Assembly: GCA_963210345.1 (NCBI GenBank)
Contig: OY723402.1
Coordinates: 6,738,312-6,802,311, forward strand
Direction of reading: 5' to 3'
DNA from: Inga oerstediana
Taxonomy: Eukaryota; Streptophyta; Magnoliopsida; Fabales; Fabaceae
DNA length: 64,000 nt
Shown: positions 1 to 10,767 of the stretch, piece by piece
Layout: every line of letters starts with the position of its first letter
How positions within the stretch are numbered: the first letter of the stretch is position 1
Program-made: the position numbers and the translations under genes
Notes under the pieces: generated by a model
Databases searched by the model: none
The model's input: only the letters and a program-made list of their open reading frames with translations
Told to the model about the DNA's origin: nothing

Positions 1-1126
1 TAGTCCCTATCAGCTCCCTGACTTTAAAAATGTGTGTTTTTAACTTCTGTGTTTGTCTACCTTAGTCCCTATTACTACCTTAACTTTATAAAGGTGTGTT
101 TTTTTAACTTGTTTGTTTGAGTTACCAATTTCTACGTTAATGAATTAATCAGTTGATAAACTATCAATTAATCAATCGAAATCGTATAATAGTGTAAATC
201 TCATTTATTAGGGAACTGGTGGTTTCGGATTTACCATTTTTTTGCCAGAAGATTTACCAATTATATTTAAACCCTTGTATTGGTGAATTCATATCTCAAT
301 TAATGTGAATAAAAAATTATCAATTTTTCGTCACTAATTCTCAATTAATAATTCTCAAATAACTTTCTTTTTATATTTAAGATGGGAGAAATCTCTCGTA
401 AAATCAACTGATATCAATACTTATGTACTAATTAATGCACATAATATCAGGTCAAAAAAACTGATGTACATAATATTATATCCTAATTAATAACACCCCA
501 AGATTTTCGTGTAAAATACTACAATATCGTTTATTAGGAAATTGGTTGTTTCCGGTTAACCAATTTTATTTAAACCATTATATTTGTGAATTAATATGCA
601 TAAAAAATATCAATTAATAATACCTAAATAACTTTCTTTTATATTTATTATGTGAGAATCTCGCCTCGCGTCAAATTAACCTATACCCCAATCCATATTG
701 TGTGTGTCCCAATTAATGTACATAATGTTATATCCCAATTAATAACACCCCAAGAATTTCCTTTTTTAAAAAAAAATTATAAATTTATTGTTTCAAAATT
801 TGATTGGTTTCAACGAAGAATTAATCTTTTTTCTTCTTGTCTAATATTTGACCATATGACTTTATTAATACAGTGTATTAATATCCTAATTAATAATATC
901 TCGATAACTTCCTTTATTATATTTTCAAAAATTTCTTATGTATTTTAAAAATGATGGGTTTATTATTTTGAAGTCTTAATTTTTCAATAGTCCAGTGTCT
1001 TACTTTATTAATATACACAATACAGGTTCTTGGGTATTAACATATCCCAATTATTAATAATTAATAATAATATCTCAATTAATAATATCTTGAAAACTTC
1101 ATTTTCAAGTTTCTGAAAATCTCTAA
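1..1126. repeat. AT-rich spacer with degenerate direct repeats (copy 0)
   Basis: No gene is visible. The first ~130 bases contain a direct repeat of about 63 bp (the TAGTCCCTATC... motif at 1 and again at 64). Two diverged versions of a block containing TTTATTAGG...CTGGTGGTTTC (about 210-400) and TTTATTAGGAAATTGG (about 530-660) suggest an old local duplication. The same block recurs at 10768-11929 and 26630-27978. Short ORFs here look like chance frames. Confidence 0.5.
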
Positions 1127-1867
1127 TAGCCCGTTTGGTTCGATTTCATGAGAAATGATTATATATAATCCTAATGTAACAAAACGATTATAGTGTTTGG
1201 TTGAGCTTTTGTAATGTAAAGAGGATTACATTTTGTAATCCTGGTTACATCATTTGATGTAAAGGGGATTACACTACTAGGATTTATGAATGAGGATACA
1301 AACATCTTGTAATCAAGTGAAAAATGCATTATTGCCATTATAATTTTTTAATTTGATCAAAGTGTCCACCCATATATGATGTTAAATATTAAATAATTAC
1401 CATAATTAAATATTAAATGAATTAATTAATAATATACAATTTTAAAAAAATATTGGCCACTAAAAAATTTTTAAAAATTGTATTCCTAATAATACTCCCA
1501 CCGTTAAATATTAAAAAATTACTATGAACTCAATAGGCACACTGTAAAATATTTTCACCGTTAAATATTAAAAAAATTGTTATGAAACCAACATGCACAC
1601 TACACAAATTAAAAAAAAAAAACTACCATGAATCCAGCGTATACATTATACATATATGTCTATATAGGAGTAATTTTGTCTCTTACTATATTATTATCAT
1701 GTATTTTTATGTTCGATGTAATCCAATCAAATATTTTTATACATATTCATAATATTTCTTTAATGACAACCTAAACAAATTCATATAACTGTTATATTAT
1801 TACATTCAATTATATTGTATTACGTTATATTATATTACCTCTTATTCCGTGAATCAAACAAGCACTA
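1127..1867. mobile_element. TIR-bearing DNA transposon remnant (copy 0)
   Basis: A 0.74-kb AT-rich segment. It begins TAGCCCGTTTGGTTCG and ends in a sequence whose reverse complement starts TAGTGCTTGTTTGATTC, so it has imperfect terminal inverted repeats of a kind common in plant MITEs. It has no coding capacity and I could not resolve a target-site duplication. Copies occur at 11930-12678 and 27979-28726 in the other units. Confidence 0.5.
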
Positions 1868-2037
1868 ATGCATTTGAAAATTGATGAATTTATTATTTTG
1901 AAGTCTTATCCTTCAATTGCCCAGTGTCTTGTCTTATTAATATGCATAATTAATACACACAATATAACTTATCTGGGTATTATCCCACAGTCCTAAATTT
2001 ATAGATCTCAATCCCAGAATTCATAATCCTACATACA

Positions 2038-3382
2038 TAACACTAACTGGAAAAGGACAAATGGCATTGGGAGATGAAGATGCTTATTCTGATCCTTTTG
2101 TTGAGAACTTTGTATTGGAACGACTTTCTGTCCAAAGTCCTCTACGGGTAATATATGCCATATATGCAGCATTATGATCTTCAAGCTTGAATTTCTGGAT
2201 TATCTTCATTTTGAAGGGTTGCCGTTGCTTATCAATAATTAATGATGTGAATGACTGATAATACCTGTCTCTGCATTACTCTTCTCCCTTAATGTATTCT
2301 TCCTTCCTACAGTGTGCTTAAATGAATTGATCTTTTTGTTTGTCATCATAAACAGAGGTATAGAAAGCAGCAGTTTCTGGGGTAGCCTATCATTAATTTC
2401 TTCATAAAATAGAAGTGATGCTAATTGTAAACACTTATATTAATGATGGGTCCAATGAACATGTTGGCCTGGTTTATAAGAGAAGACGAGGGAGAGTCTA
2501 CTAAGAAGCCACTCATAGAGAGGAGGTTTTATTTATTTCCCTATAATATTAGAATTATTCAGTTTCTTTTATTTATGTTGACCCTTTTTTGCTAACACGG
2601 CAAGGTTCCAATCCATTTTAATTTTGGTACCAGTCCCAAACTCTGCCCTGGTGATTCAGTTCATTATCAGCTCCCTAAAAACTACAAAGAACAAGGACTC
2701 GATCAAGTGCTAATCAACAATACAATAATCTTTACTTTTCTGTTTGATGATACTGAAAAGTACTGTAGACAGGCACTCCAAACTTTAAATAGGGTCTCAT
2801 TGCAATTTAACTTGCTGCTATAATTTGAAAGCAAATTTATTTGACACATTGTAAAGAATTAATATTCTCATTGGAACATTTCAGAATTAATTTAAGATTT
2901 TTTAATCTTGGAATGAAGTGAAAGTTGGTTATTTTCATCATCTTCTATTATGCGATTCTTTGAAAATATTTTCTAATGAGGATTTTTTTTTAAAAGTAAA
3001 TTCTCTATCTCTCCTTTATAAAAGCTGTCCATATGCATACACTTGAATTAATTTACAGTGGCATTTACCAGTTGGTAGGATCTGCAGAGATTTGTTCATT
3101 TGTCTAAGCAAGGTCTTTCTTGCTATTGGGATAGTTTGAATTCATATCTCTATTGCTCCTCTGGAATGTGTAAAATAGAAATAAATATTCTTTTGCCTAG
3201 TCTATAATGGTACTCATGACATTAATTTAAAATAATTTCATGTCTTGGCATATCTTTTGTCCCATGACGGGAAATATTTTTCTGTAGGTGCTATTTGATG
3301 TTGTGCCAGGAATAAAATTCCAGGAAGCCATTGAATTGATCAGCATGGAGCCAATTGCTTCCAATTTGGCTGCTTGGAAGAG
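2038..3382 (+). pseudogene. ZFYVE26-like gene remnant, copy 0 (partial exon 5 + exon 6)
   Basis: The second half of exon 5 (about 2042-2147) and all of exon 6 (3288-3382) of the main gene are preserved with their splice sites. Nothing upstream of mid exon 5 is present. The promoter and start codon are gone, and the remnant ends in intron 6 at 5065, so it cannot encode the protein. The exon 5 piece matches 37143-37248 with a single substitution. The intron after exon 6 has since received a SINE and a MITE. Confidence 0.9.
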
Positions 3383-4059
3383 GTGTGCCCGTCAATTTCC
3401 TTATCCTTTTTTTCCCTCATTTGATGGGATGTACTGACATCTTGGTATCAACTCTGATATTACCACATTGAGGTGCTGGTTGTGGCAAGTTATTGTTACC
3501 TAATTGGGCTGCAAAATGCCATTCTCCGTTTGAGTAGCGATTTTTTTTTTTTTTTTTTGCGTCATATACATTCTTTGCACTTACAAGGAATACCTGGATG
3601 TATCAGATAGAATTTTTTGGTTTGCCAACTCTTCCTGGTACCTTTGAAGACTATGATTCTTGTAAGCTGCCCTCAAGTGATAACCCAAAGATGACTATAT
3701 CTAGAATAAAGTATCCTCCTTACTTTCTCATTATAAGTAGTATGTTGTATAGCTGTAATTTCAGTTTAAATGTTAGTTAGGGGTAGTTAGAGGAAATAGC
3801 CGTTAGAGGATAGGCTCTTACATGATTAGTGCCTAGTTATCCCTACCCCTGCCTTATTATAAATAGGCAAACCCAATTGTATTTCCTCAGATTGTCAGCA
3901 TGGAATAACAGTGCATTATTCAGAATTCCCTTTTGTCTCTCTGTCTCTCTCTTTCGGTCTCTCTTGATTCTCTCTCACTTCTTCTTCAACCCCTCTATTC
4001 CTCTGTTCTCTCTTTCCTATCTCTCTTCTCCTTCTATCTTCTTCTATATATCTCTGTTC

Positions 4060-4380
4060 TTTTTTTTTTTTTTTTTATGAAAAAATTTTAGGAAGGGGTT
4101 CAGGCTTAACCCAATCCAAGGGCAGGGCCCTTAACTCATGATCCACTGGAGACCTGTCCCTGTGGGCTCCTGGTTGGCAAGCCGCCCAATCCATACAGGT
4201 AGGTAGGGGACTTTCACCCCTATTTTTTCACCCCAGCTTCACTTAGTTATGGAGATGCCTCCCCAAGCGCCGCAACTGGAGGCATAACTAAATGCCATTC
4301 CCAGGGATTGAACTCATGCCAAGGGGGTCACCCAGGCACTCATTGTCCGCTCCCCTCGCCAACTGAACCCACGGACGATG
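4060..4380 (-). mobile_element. tRNA-derived SINE, minus strand (copy 0)
   Basis: On the minus strand the element starts near 4370 with a tRNA-like head. It has an A-box-like stretch around TCAGTTGGCGAGGGG and a B-box-like GAGTTCAATCCC, and it ends in a poly-A tract (poly-T on the plus strand at about 4060-4076). The native gene copy (39160-39185) lacks it but has about 22 bp of other sequence at that point. The insertion was therefore accompanied by a small deletion, or the native site has changed. An identical insertion is in copy 1. Confidence 0.7.
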
Positions 4381-4879
4381 ATCTACCTGCTGAGTTTTTA
4401 GCTTTAAAATGTGATATCTAGTCATTTGAGATGGATTATTGATATATATATCAACGTACCTATTCCCTATGGGTATGGTTTAAAACTTACCCACATGATG
4501 GGATTTTTGTGGGTATTTCAAGGATCTGAGTTGCTGCACTCTGTATGTGTGTTTGCGAATTAGGTGGACTCCCCATGCATTGCATGGAGTCTGACAGATA
4601 AATTTAATTATTTGAGTTGTAAATAGTGCAGCTTGTTATAGGTTTTGAATTATATTGATAATTGTTTGAAGACAATATCTTTTTGTTCGTGATTTTATAA
4701 GTACAAGTCTTAGTTAAATGAACCTCAACTTGGGAGAAATTTGTTCAGTTTGAAAGATTTCCTGGCAAGTGGCTTCTTGTATGGAGATTCAAGAGCGCCC
4801 ACCCCCCTCCAAAAAAAAAAGGCGGCGGGGGAAGTTTCTCTATTCTGCAGGACCCACAACTTTTGTGGAATATGTGATA

Positions 4880-5030
4880 AATATGTGTGTTTGGTTCGGT
4901 TTATATTTAGACAATAAGTCCTTATTACGCAAGTCGAGATAAAACTCCTCTCACATACTTACCTCGTATACCGTGAATCACGATTTATAAGCACTTATTA
5001 CCCAAAAATAAGCTATTCCAAACGAGCACA
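4880..5030. mobile_element. Small MITE-like insertion (copy 0)
   Basis: About 150 bp absent from the native intron 6, which reads GTGATATAAAAGTGCC at 39690-39705. The ends are imperfect inverted repeats, TGTGTTTGGTTCGG at left against GTGCTCGTTTGGAATAG read from the right. There is no coding capacity. The target-site duplication is unclear because the native site has an extra TA. Confidence 0.55.
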
Positions 5031-5065
5031 TAAAAGTGCCAACATGCTCTATTTCTTTTCACTTC

Positions 5066-5276
5066 TGTAACTAGAATATTCACTGAAGGAGATATATTAT
5101 TCATGTATACACTAGGTATTTATATACAAAGTAGGAGCCTTAGCATTAATGACTCATTATGGTGATTGATACTGTTATGAACATAATTTGCTTACAGATA
5201 CTAATCATAATCCCTAATTATGTGGGATACTAACTATCCCTAATTATGTGGGATAAGTGAAATATTGAAATAGACA
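5066..5276 (-). mobile_element. Solo/chimeric Copia LTR at unit junction (copy 0/1)
   Basis: The plus strand from 5066 to 5276 aligns along its whole length with the reverse complement of the Copia LTR at 33543-33730. It begins TGTAA and ends AGACA, against TGTAA...AACA in the young LTR, and shares the blocks TTCATGTATA, GTATTTATATACAA, ACTCATTATG-like and CTATCCCTAATTAT. It is clearly older than the intron 2 element. The left flank (CACTTC, gene intron 6) and right flank (CGTGA) do not form a target-site duplication, so the LTR sits on a recombination joint. Confidence 0.75.
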
Positions 5277-6802
5277 CGTGAAACTAAAGGGTAAATTAAA
5301 CTTTTTTAATTATATAATGGGATGGTAATGAGGATTCATAGGGGCGAATGTATGATTGTGGATTACCAATTTTTTGGTAATCATCGTTACCATGGTAAAC
5401 CTTATTAATATGCTAAAGAGCAATCAAACACTCTTCTCTTAGTAATGCAATCATGATTATCATTGCAGGCATGCATTGAGGTTGAACCAAATGGGCCATA
5501 GTTTTCATATTTATCATTTTTTTTTCATAATTTACCCCTATTAAGGCTCCCTCAACAATAGAGAAGAGGGAATAAGGGAATTAAGAAAGATGACTAGCGT
5601 TTTTTTGTAAAATATATGTCATTTTAACTAAATTTCTTAGTCTAATCAAATTAGGTAAATATGTCTTATATTAAGAAGTAATGAAATATATTATACATAT
5701 TCCATAGCTTGAAGAACAAATCAAGTTTGATATAAAATTGTAATAATAAATCCCAATTCCAGATCCGAATGCAGAATATTAACAAAACAGGCCTCTGAAA
5801 AAATTATATTATAATCAATAATCAATGGGACCGTTGGGAATCTCTCTTTATGGTTGCTCCGTCTTGCACCTTGAATGGTGAAAGGACAATCCCAAGTGAA
5901 AATGAAATGAAAAAAAAAACAGAGAGGTCCGACGGCAACCTTGCAATTTTTTGACCCTATTGCGCATGTGCGTATCGAAATTGTGGAAGGCCTCTTCTTC
6001 TTTTTTTTTTTTTTTGAGATAGAAAGGCAAGCCGAGGTTTGATAAAGAAGTACATCCAGGTATAGGTCCTAGAATTCTTTTTTTGTGGAAGGCCTCTTCT
6101 TTTGTGCGTGCTTGAGTGTTCATTCTAGGAGTATTATGATATTATACCATCTCTGAGGCTCCTCATAAAAAAATGAGTCTTGGTTAAATTTTAACAATGA
6201 CTTGGTTCTTATAAATCAATGCAATCAGACCTGGTCTATACCGGCTGGTCGATTTTTTCATTTTTTATTTAAAAAAAAATCAATTTTTTTTATTTTTTTT
6301 AGAATTTTATTTTAATAATTCTAAAATCTTCAATTTCTTACCGATTTAGTCCCGGGTTAGTTCTGATTTGACTCTGGTCTGATCCAATGACCCATGACTC
6401 AGTACCCCGACCAGTTCAGTAACCAATCCGAATTTAATTTCCTTGTTATAAATAGAGTTGAAACTTGGAAGTAGTAGTATTTTGACATTTTCACCCTCAA
6501 AAAGACACAAGAAAAGGATCAAGGAATGTAGAAGGCATTACGTTGACCAAGTAATGGTACCTTCTGAGTTCCTGATCGGTACAAACTACGGTTTTTTTTT
6601 TTTTTTGTATTAATAGCTCCTTTGGTTCTATGAAAGATTTTTTGACCTTACTAGTAAGTTATAACATTCCAATCCATTTTATTTATCATTTTTCTTAAAA
6701 CTAAAATATAATAGTACTCATGAATATTTTAGAGAAGTCCAATCACATGTTATAATTAACTAATTTCAATTTCTTAATCTATCTAAATTAATTAAATAAT
6801 AT
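5277..6802. other. Non-coding spacer (copy 1)
   Basis: No gene is supported. It contains a retroposed fragment at 6000-6083, a thymine-rich tract at 6240-6310, and at 6536-6600 the start of a ~1-kb tandem repeat that carries the AspRS C-terminal exons. Short ORFs in the region depend on homopolymers and are not conserved in any recognised way. The copy 2 equivalent is 20456-21980. Confidence 0.5.
6000..6083 (-). mobile_element. Short retroposed insertion with 18-bp target-site duplication
   Basis: 84 bp bounded by two copies of TGTGGAAGGCCTCTTCTT (5982-5999 and 6084-6101). The left end is a poly-T tract, so the insert is a minus-strand copy with a poly-A tail. The body is too short to assign; a 5'-truncated LINE or SINE fragment would fit. 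The same insertion is at 21179-21262 in copy 2. Confidence 0.65.
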
Positions 6803-9800
6803 TCAAGGGGTTAATCTAAAAGGGTCACGTGGGAATAGAGATGTCTGTCGTATGTTATTGAGGCCGCAGAAGAGCATCACCACACACTCCAAGCCCACTC
6901 CAAATCCACCTACCGGTGGTGTGCTGTATCTGAATATGATCAACCATACATATATTAATTACCTCTTACAAGGGTCTAAAATACTACTAACTCTGATACT
7001 TAATACAAGAGTTGCTAAAATACTACTAACTCTGATACTTAATATAAGGGTTGCTTAGAGGGTTGGATTTAATCATAAATATAAGAGGTTTCCATCCAAA
7101 AGTAGTCATTGCAAAATATGATATTTTAATAATATCAACCATATTAATTACAAATAATTAATTTAACTAATTTTCTCAATCTACCCAAATTAGTTATCTG
7201 TTAAGAACAAGAGGTACTGCCTAAATTAGTACCAATACCTAAAGTAAGGAATGGTTATAATAGAATTGAGGAGTAGTAAGAGGTGATAACGAATACCTAA
7301 AAGAATCAATGTATGTAGCAATTGTCTTGACATCAATTCCGCAAGCCTTTGCATGTTCTTCCAAGAATTTTGGTTCATGGACACGTTGAGCTCCTGAAGT
7401 AATATCTTCACCTAATACAAGTCATGTCACCAGAAGCTCAGGTTAACTTACAATCACCCAAAGCCAATTACAAACTAAATAATGATTGTGAGACATATTG
7501 TCATACCAAGGCCATAACAAATGACTCAACTTACCTCGAATAATGACATCAAATGAATTATTGTATGCTGAATTGTCATGGCATTACGTTGACCAAGTAA
7601 TAGTACCTTCTGAGTTCCTGATCGGTACAAACTACGGTATTTTTTTTTGTTTTAATAGCACCTTTGGTTCTATGAAAGGTTTCTTGACCTTACTGGTAAG
7701 TTATAACATTCCAATCCATTTTATTTATCATTTTTCTTAAAACTAAAATATAATATTACTCATGAATATTTTAGAGAAGTCCAATCACATGTTATAATTA
7801 ATTAATTTCAATTTCTTAATCTATCTAAATTAGTTAAATAATATTCAAGGGGTTAATCTAAAAAGGTCATGTGGGAATAGAGATGTCTTCCGTATGTTAT
7901 TGAGGCCGCAGAAGAGCATCACCACACACTCCAAGCCCACTCCAAATCCACCTACCGGTGGTGTACTGTATCTGAATATGATCAACCATACATATATTCA
8001 TCACCTCTTACAAGGGTCTAAAATACTACTAACTCTGATACTTAATATAAGGGTTGCTTAGAGGGTTGGATTTAATCATAAATATAAGAGGTTTTCATTC
8101 GAAAGTAGTCATTGTAAAATATGATATTTTAATAATGTCAACCATATTAATTACAAATAATTAATTTAACCAATTTTCTCAATCTACCCAAATTAGTTAT
8201 CTGTTAAGAACAAGAGGTACTGCCTAAATTAGTACCAATACCTAAAGTAAGGAATGGTTATAATAGAATTGAGGAGTAGTAAGAGGTGATAACGAATACC
8301 TAAAAGAATCAATGTATGGAGTAATTGTTTTGACATCAATTCCGCAAGCCTTTGCACGTTCTTCCAAGAATTTTGGTTCATGGACACGTTGAGCTCCTGA
8401 AGTAATCTCTTCACCTAATACAAGTCATGTCACCAGAAGCTCAGGTTAACTTACAATCACCTAAAGCCAATTACAAACTAAATAACGATTGTGAGACATA
8501 TTGTCATACCAAGGCCATAACAAATGACTCAATTAACCTCGAATAAAGACATCAAATGAATTACTGTATGCTGGATTGTCATGGCAAGGCATTGTATAAA
8601 ATGGACTCACAACAAATGGGTAACGGTGAAGGATGTAGAACTCAGTGCCATACGTATGAAGAGAATTATAGCCCTCTAAGTATTTAAAAAAAAAACCTCA
8701 TGCCAAAAATAAAATAAAATATTAGATAGCCCTATCCGGTCCGCCGGCCGCCAGCTCTGATACCAAATGTTATAACCCTCCTCTAAAAAGACTAAACAGC
8801 AGAAATGAATAACAAGAGACTAGGGAAACACTTGAGATGGATAATACTATTAGAAGAAAAACACGTTACACATACACACTGCACAAGGCATGACAATTAT
8901 GATAAACATTTGCATATGAAAACATAAAAGAGGTATAGTTTTCTTGGACAGGTTATGGATATAGTTGATAGGCTATTTGTGGCCATATTTGATAGTTTAA
9001 ACAAGAACTGTCAGAAGGATTTGGAAGCTGTGGGAAGGCAACACCCTTTTAAACCTTTAAAGGTATTTATGAGTTAGGTGTCAACATGCACAACTAACTT
9101 ATAGTAACATATGATTTAGTGATTGTTACGTTGCTTACATAAGATCATGTCGTCTAATACTAATAATTGGATCATTAGAGGTTGTCATTATCATTGATCT
9201 GATGACAGTCTCATGAATGTGCAGTATTTGCGACAGACTCAGCGGCTTACATTTGAAGAAGGGGTTCAAATGCTCAAGGTAAGCTTTAAATATTCGTTTA
9301 CACCTTAGTGACAATATAGAAGCTGTAATGAGATAGATGCTATTTGCTCAACCAGCAAAATTTCGCAGAACCCTCCTTTTGTATATATTAAAAAAAATCC
9401 AGATAGCATATGTTCTTATTTGTTGGGACTTTGGACTGGGGATATTGGAGTGGATTTCATGTATTTGAGTCAATCACATTACTCACTAACTTATTTAAGA
9501 GACTGATGCGTACATAAGATGCATCGCTTTTAAATATCCATATTCTTAGTTTATTTGCTCTCGCCTTCCTTGACCCTTTGAATGTTCCAAGTCTAAATCA
9601 ATCACATGCACTCTTGTGCTACTTCTGTGCATAATCAAGTTTGATATTTAAAGATCGTACTTGATCAGAGAGAACGTCATAAGCTAGATAGCAATTCACC
9701 TAACTCATATGTATTTATATCCTTAGTTAATTGGCAATTTGATATGAGTATCTTGTACATGGAGCAATATTTAATTACCTAGCATTGGCTTGGGTTCTTG

Positions 9801-10300
9801 GATGTTATGGCAGTTAATGTATAGTGACAAATAAAAGAGGAAATGGATATACATTATGCACGTATTGTGACGATAACCCAATGCACTATCATTTGAATTT
9901 ACAGGAGCTGGCGTAGAAATTGACCCTCTCAGTGACCTGAATATTGAATCTGAAAGGAAACTTGACCAATTAGTTTATGAGAAGTAATTATGTTTTCTCT
10001 TTTCCCTCTCCGGGAAGCCGACGTGTTGTGAACCCGTTCTTTCTGATAACCAAGAACGCCATTTTCTTACCCACAACATGGATTGTCTGCGCTCTGCTCC
10101 GAATTATAACCCACTTACTCTCCAATGACTTATAAAGAGTTTCGACTTTAATCCTATAGGGGATGTTAGCCACGGTATTGACTGGAGCTCCAGAAGTGAG
10201 ATGTTGTCATAGTTGGCGGTAAGAGGGTCTTTCTCAGAATGGAGGGAGAGGGATGACGTAGCAGTGGCTAAGGTAGCTTCTTGGCGGTGGTGTAGCTTTT
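6803..10300 (-). pseudogene. Scrambled cytosolic aspartyl-tRNA synthetase pseudogene (copy 1)
   Basis: Plant cytosolic AspRS attaches aspartate to its tRNA; this is a broken copy. Minus-strand C-terminal exons occur twice in a ~1-kb tandem repeat. Last exons are 6803-6929 and 7845-7971 (GGFGVGLE...FRLTP then stop). SGAQR exons are 7297-7411 and 8300-8414. The exon encoding FYTMPCHDNPAYSNSFDV is whole at 8538-8650 and truncated at 7535-7581. The middle exons are on the plus strand: 8952-9062 (VMDIVDRLF...), 9225-9278 (RLTFEEGVQML) and 9905-9983 (AGVEIDPL...). The N-terminal part (RAQTIHVVGKKMAFLVIRKNGF) is on the minus strand at 9988-10300. The simplest reading is a minus-strand gene with an internal inversion of about 8.7-9.99 kb. 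The exon at 9905 has lost one base, and the motif 3 arginine is cysteine. The motif 1 and motif 2 regions were not found. Confidence 0.85.
8754..8765 (-). other. LTR-retrotransposon primer-binding-site remnant, minus strand (copy 1)
   Basis: On the minus strand this reads TGGTATCAGAGC, the usual primer site complementary to the initiator-Met tRNA 3' end, just after an LTR-like ending in TTATAACA. No internal coding region follows. It lies near the left end of the inverted AspRS segment. The copy 2 equivalent is 23937-23948. Confidence 0.55.
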
Positions 10301-10329
10301 CTTGCTTAAGAGTTGTTGTATTTTTCCTT

Positions 10330-10767
10330 GTAGACTTGAATGCTTGATGTGGTACTTAAGTGTTTTAGCTTTCCCACCTCAATAGATAGCTTTTGGGCTT
10401 TTGAAGTGTGGTTCTCCAAGGTGCTTAGGTGCCTATCATTTGGTATCAGAGCCGATGGCTGACAAACCGGAGAAGGCTATCTATGGAGGGCCAAGGTAGT
10501 ATGGGTTACCAAAGTCCCACATCAAGTAGTATGAGGTATGAGGTGTGGTTCTCCAAGGTGCTTGGATGCCTATCATTTGGTATCAGAGTCGGTGGTTGGT
10601 GGACCGGAGAGGACTACCTACGGAGGGTTCTGACCGGAGGAGTTGACCAGCAAGTGGCTAAGTGAAGCGCCAAATGAGGTGAGAGAGCTAAAGCACTTGA
10701 ATATCCCATCTTCCCATCAAGCATCCCATACTACTTGATATGAGATTTTGACAACCCATACTACCTT
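10330..10767 (+). mobile_element. LTR-retrotransposon remnant with two primer-binding sites (copy 1)
   Basis: Contains TGGTATCAGAGCC at 10441-10453 and a second TGGTATCAGAGTC at 10578-10590. Both are preceded by the same ~45-bp block starting GTGTGGTTCTCCAAGGTGCT, a 137-bp tandem repeat. These look like LTR end plus primer-binding-site sequence. No gag or pol coding is visible. The copy 2 equivalent is 26188-26626 with sites at 26299 and 26436. Confidence 0.5.

Larger units (their letters stand above)
1..5065. repeat. Segmental tandem duplication, copy 0 (left-truncated by window)
   Basis: Positions 1-2041 match 10768-12852 and about 26630-28900 almost base for base. Positions 2038-5065 match the main gene from mid exon 5 into intron 6 (37139-39730). 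The join is at a shared TAAC (2038-2041). Relative to the intact copy, the promoter, exons 1-4 and the first half of exon 5 are missing. The copy is cut by the window edge, so more units may lie to the left. The gene-derived part carries a SINE and a small MITE that the intact gene lacks. Confidence 0.9.

Noticed and set aside
3598..3780. 60-codon ORF MYQIEFFGLP... present three times (3598, 18765, 38699)
   Set aside because: Identical only because the segment was duplicated very recently. It sits in intron 6 with no codon-level evidence of selection.
6852..7058. Plus-strand ORF beginning MLLRPQKSI, repeated at 22030
   Set aside because: Antisense shadow of the AspRS last exon on the minus strand.
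7226..7411. 61-codon minus-strand ORFs ending YFRYWY (also 8229, 22404, 23407)
   Set aside because: Wrong frame across the AspRS SGAQR exon and its intron; the correct frame gives the synthetase sequence.
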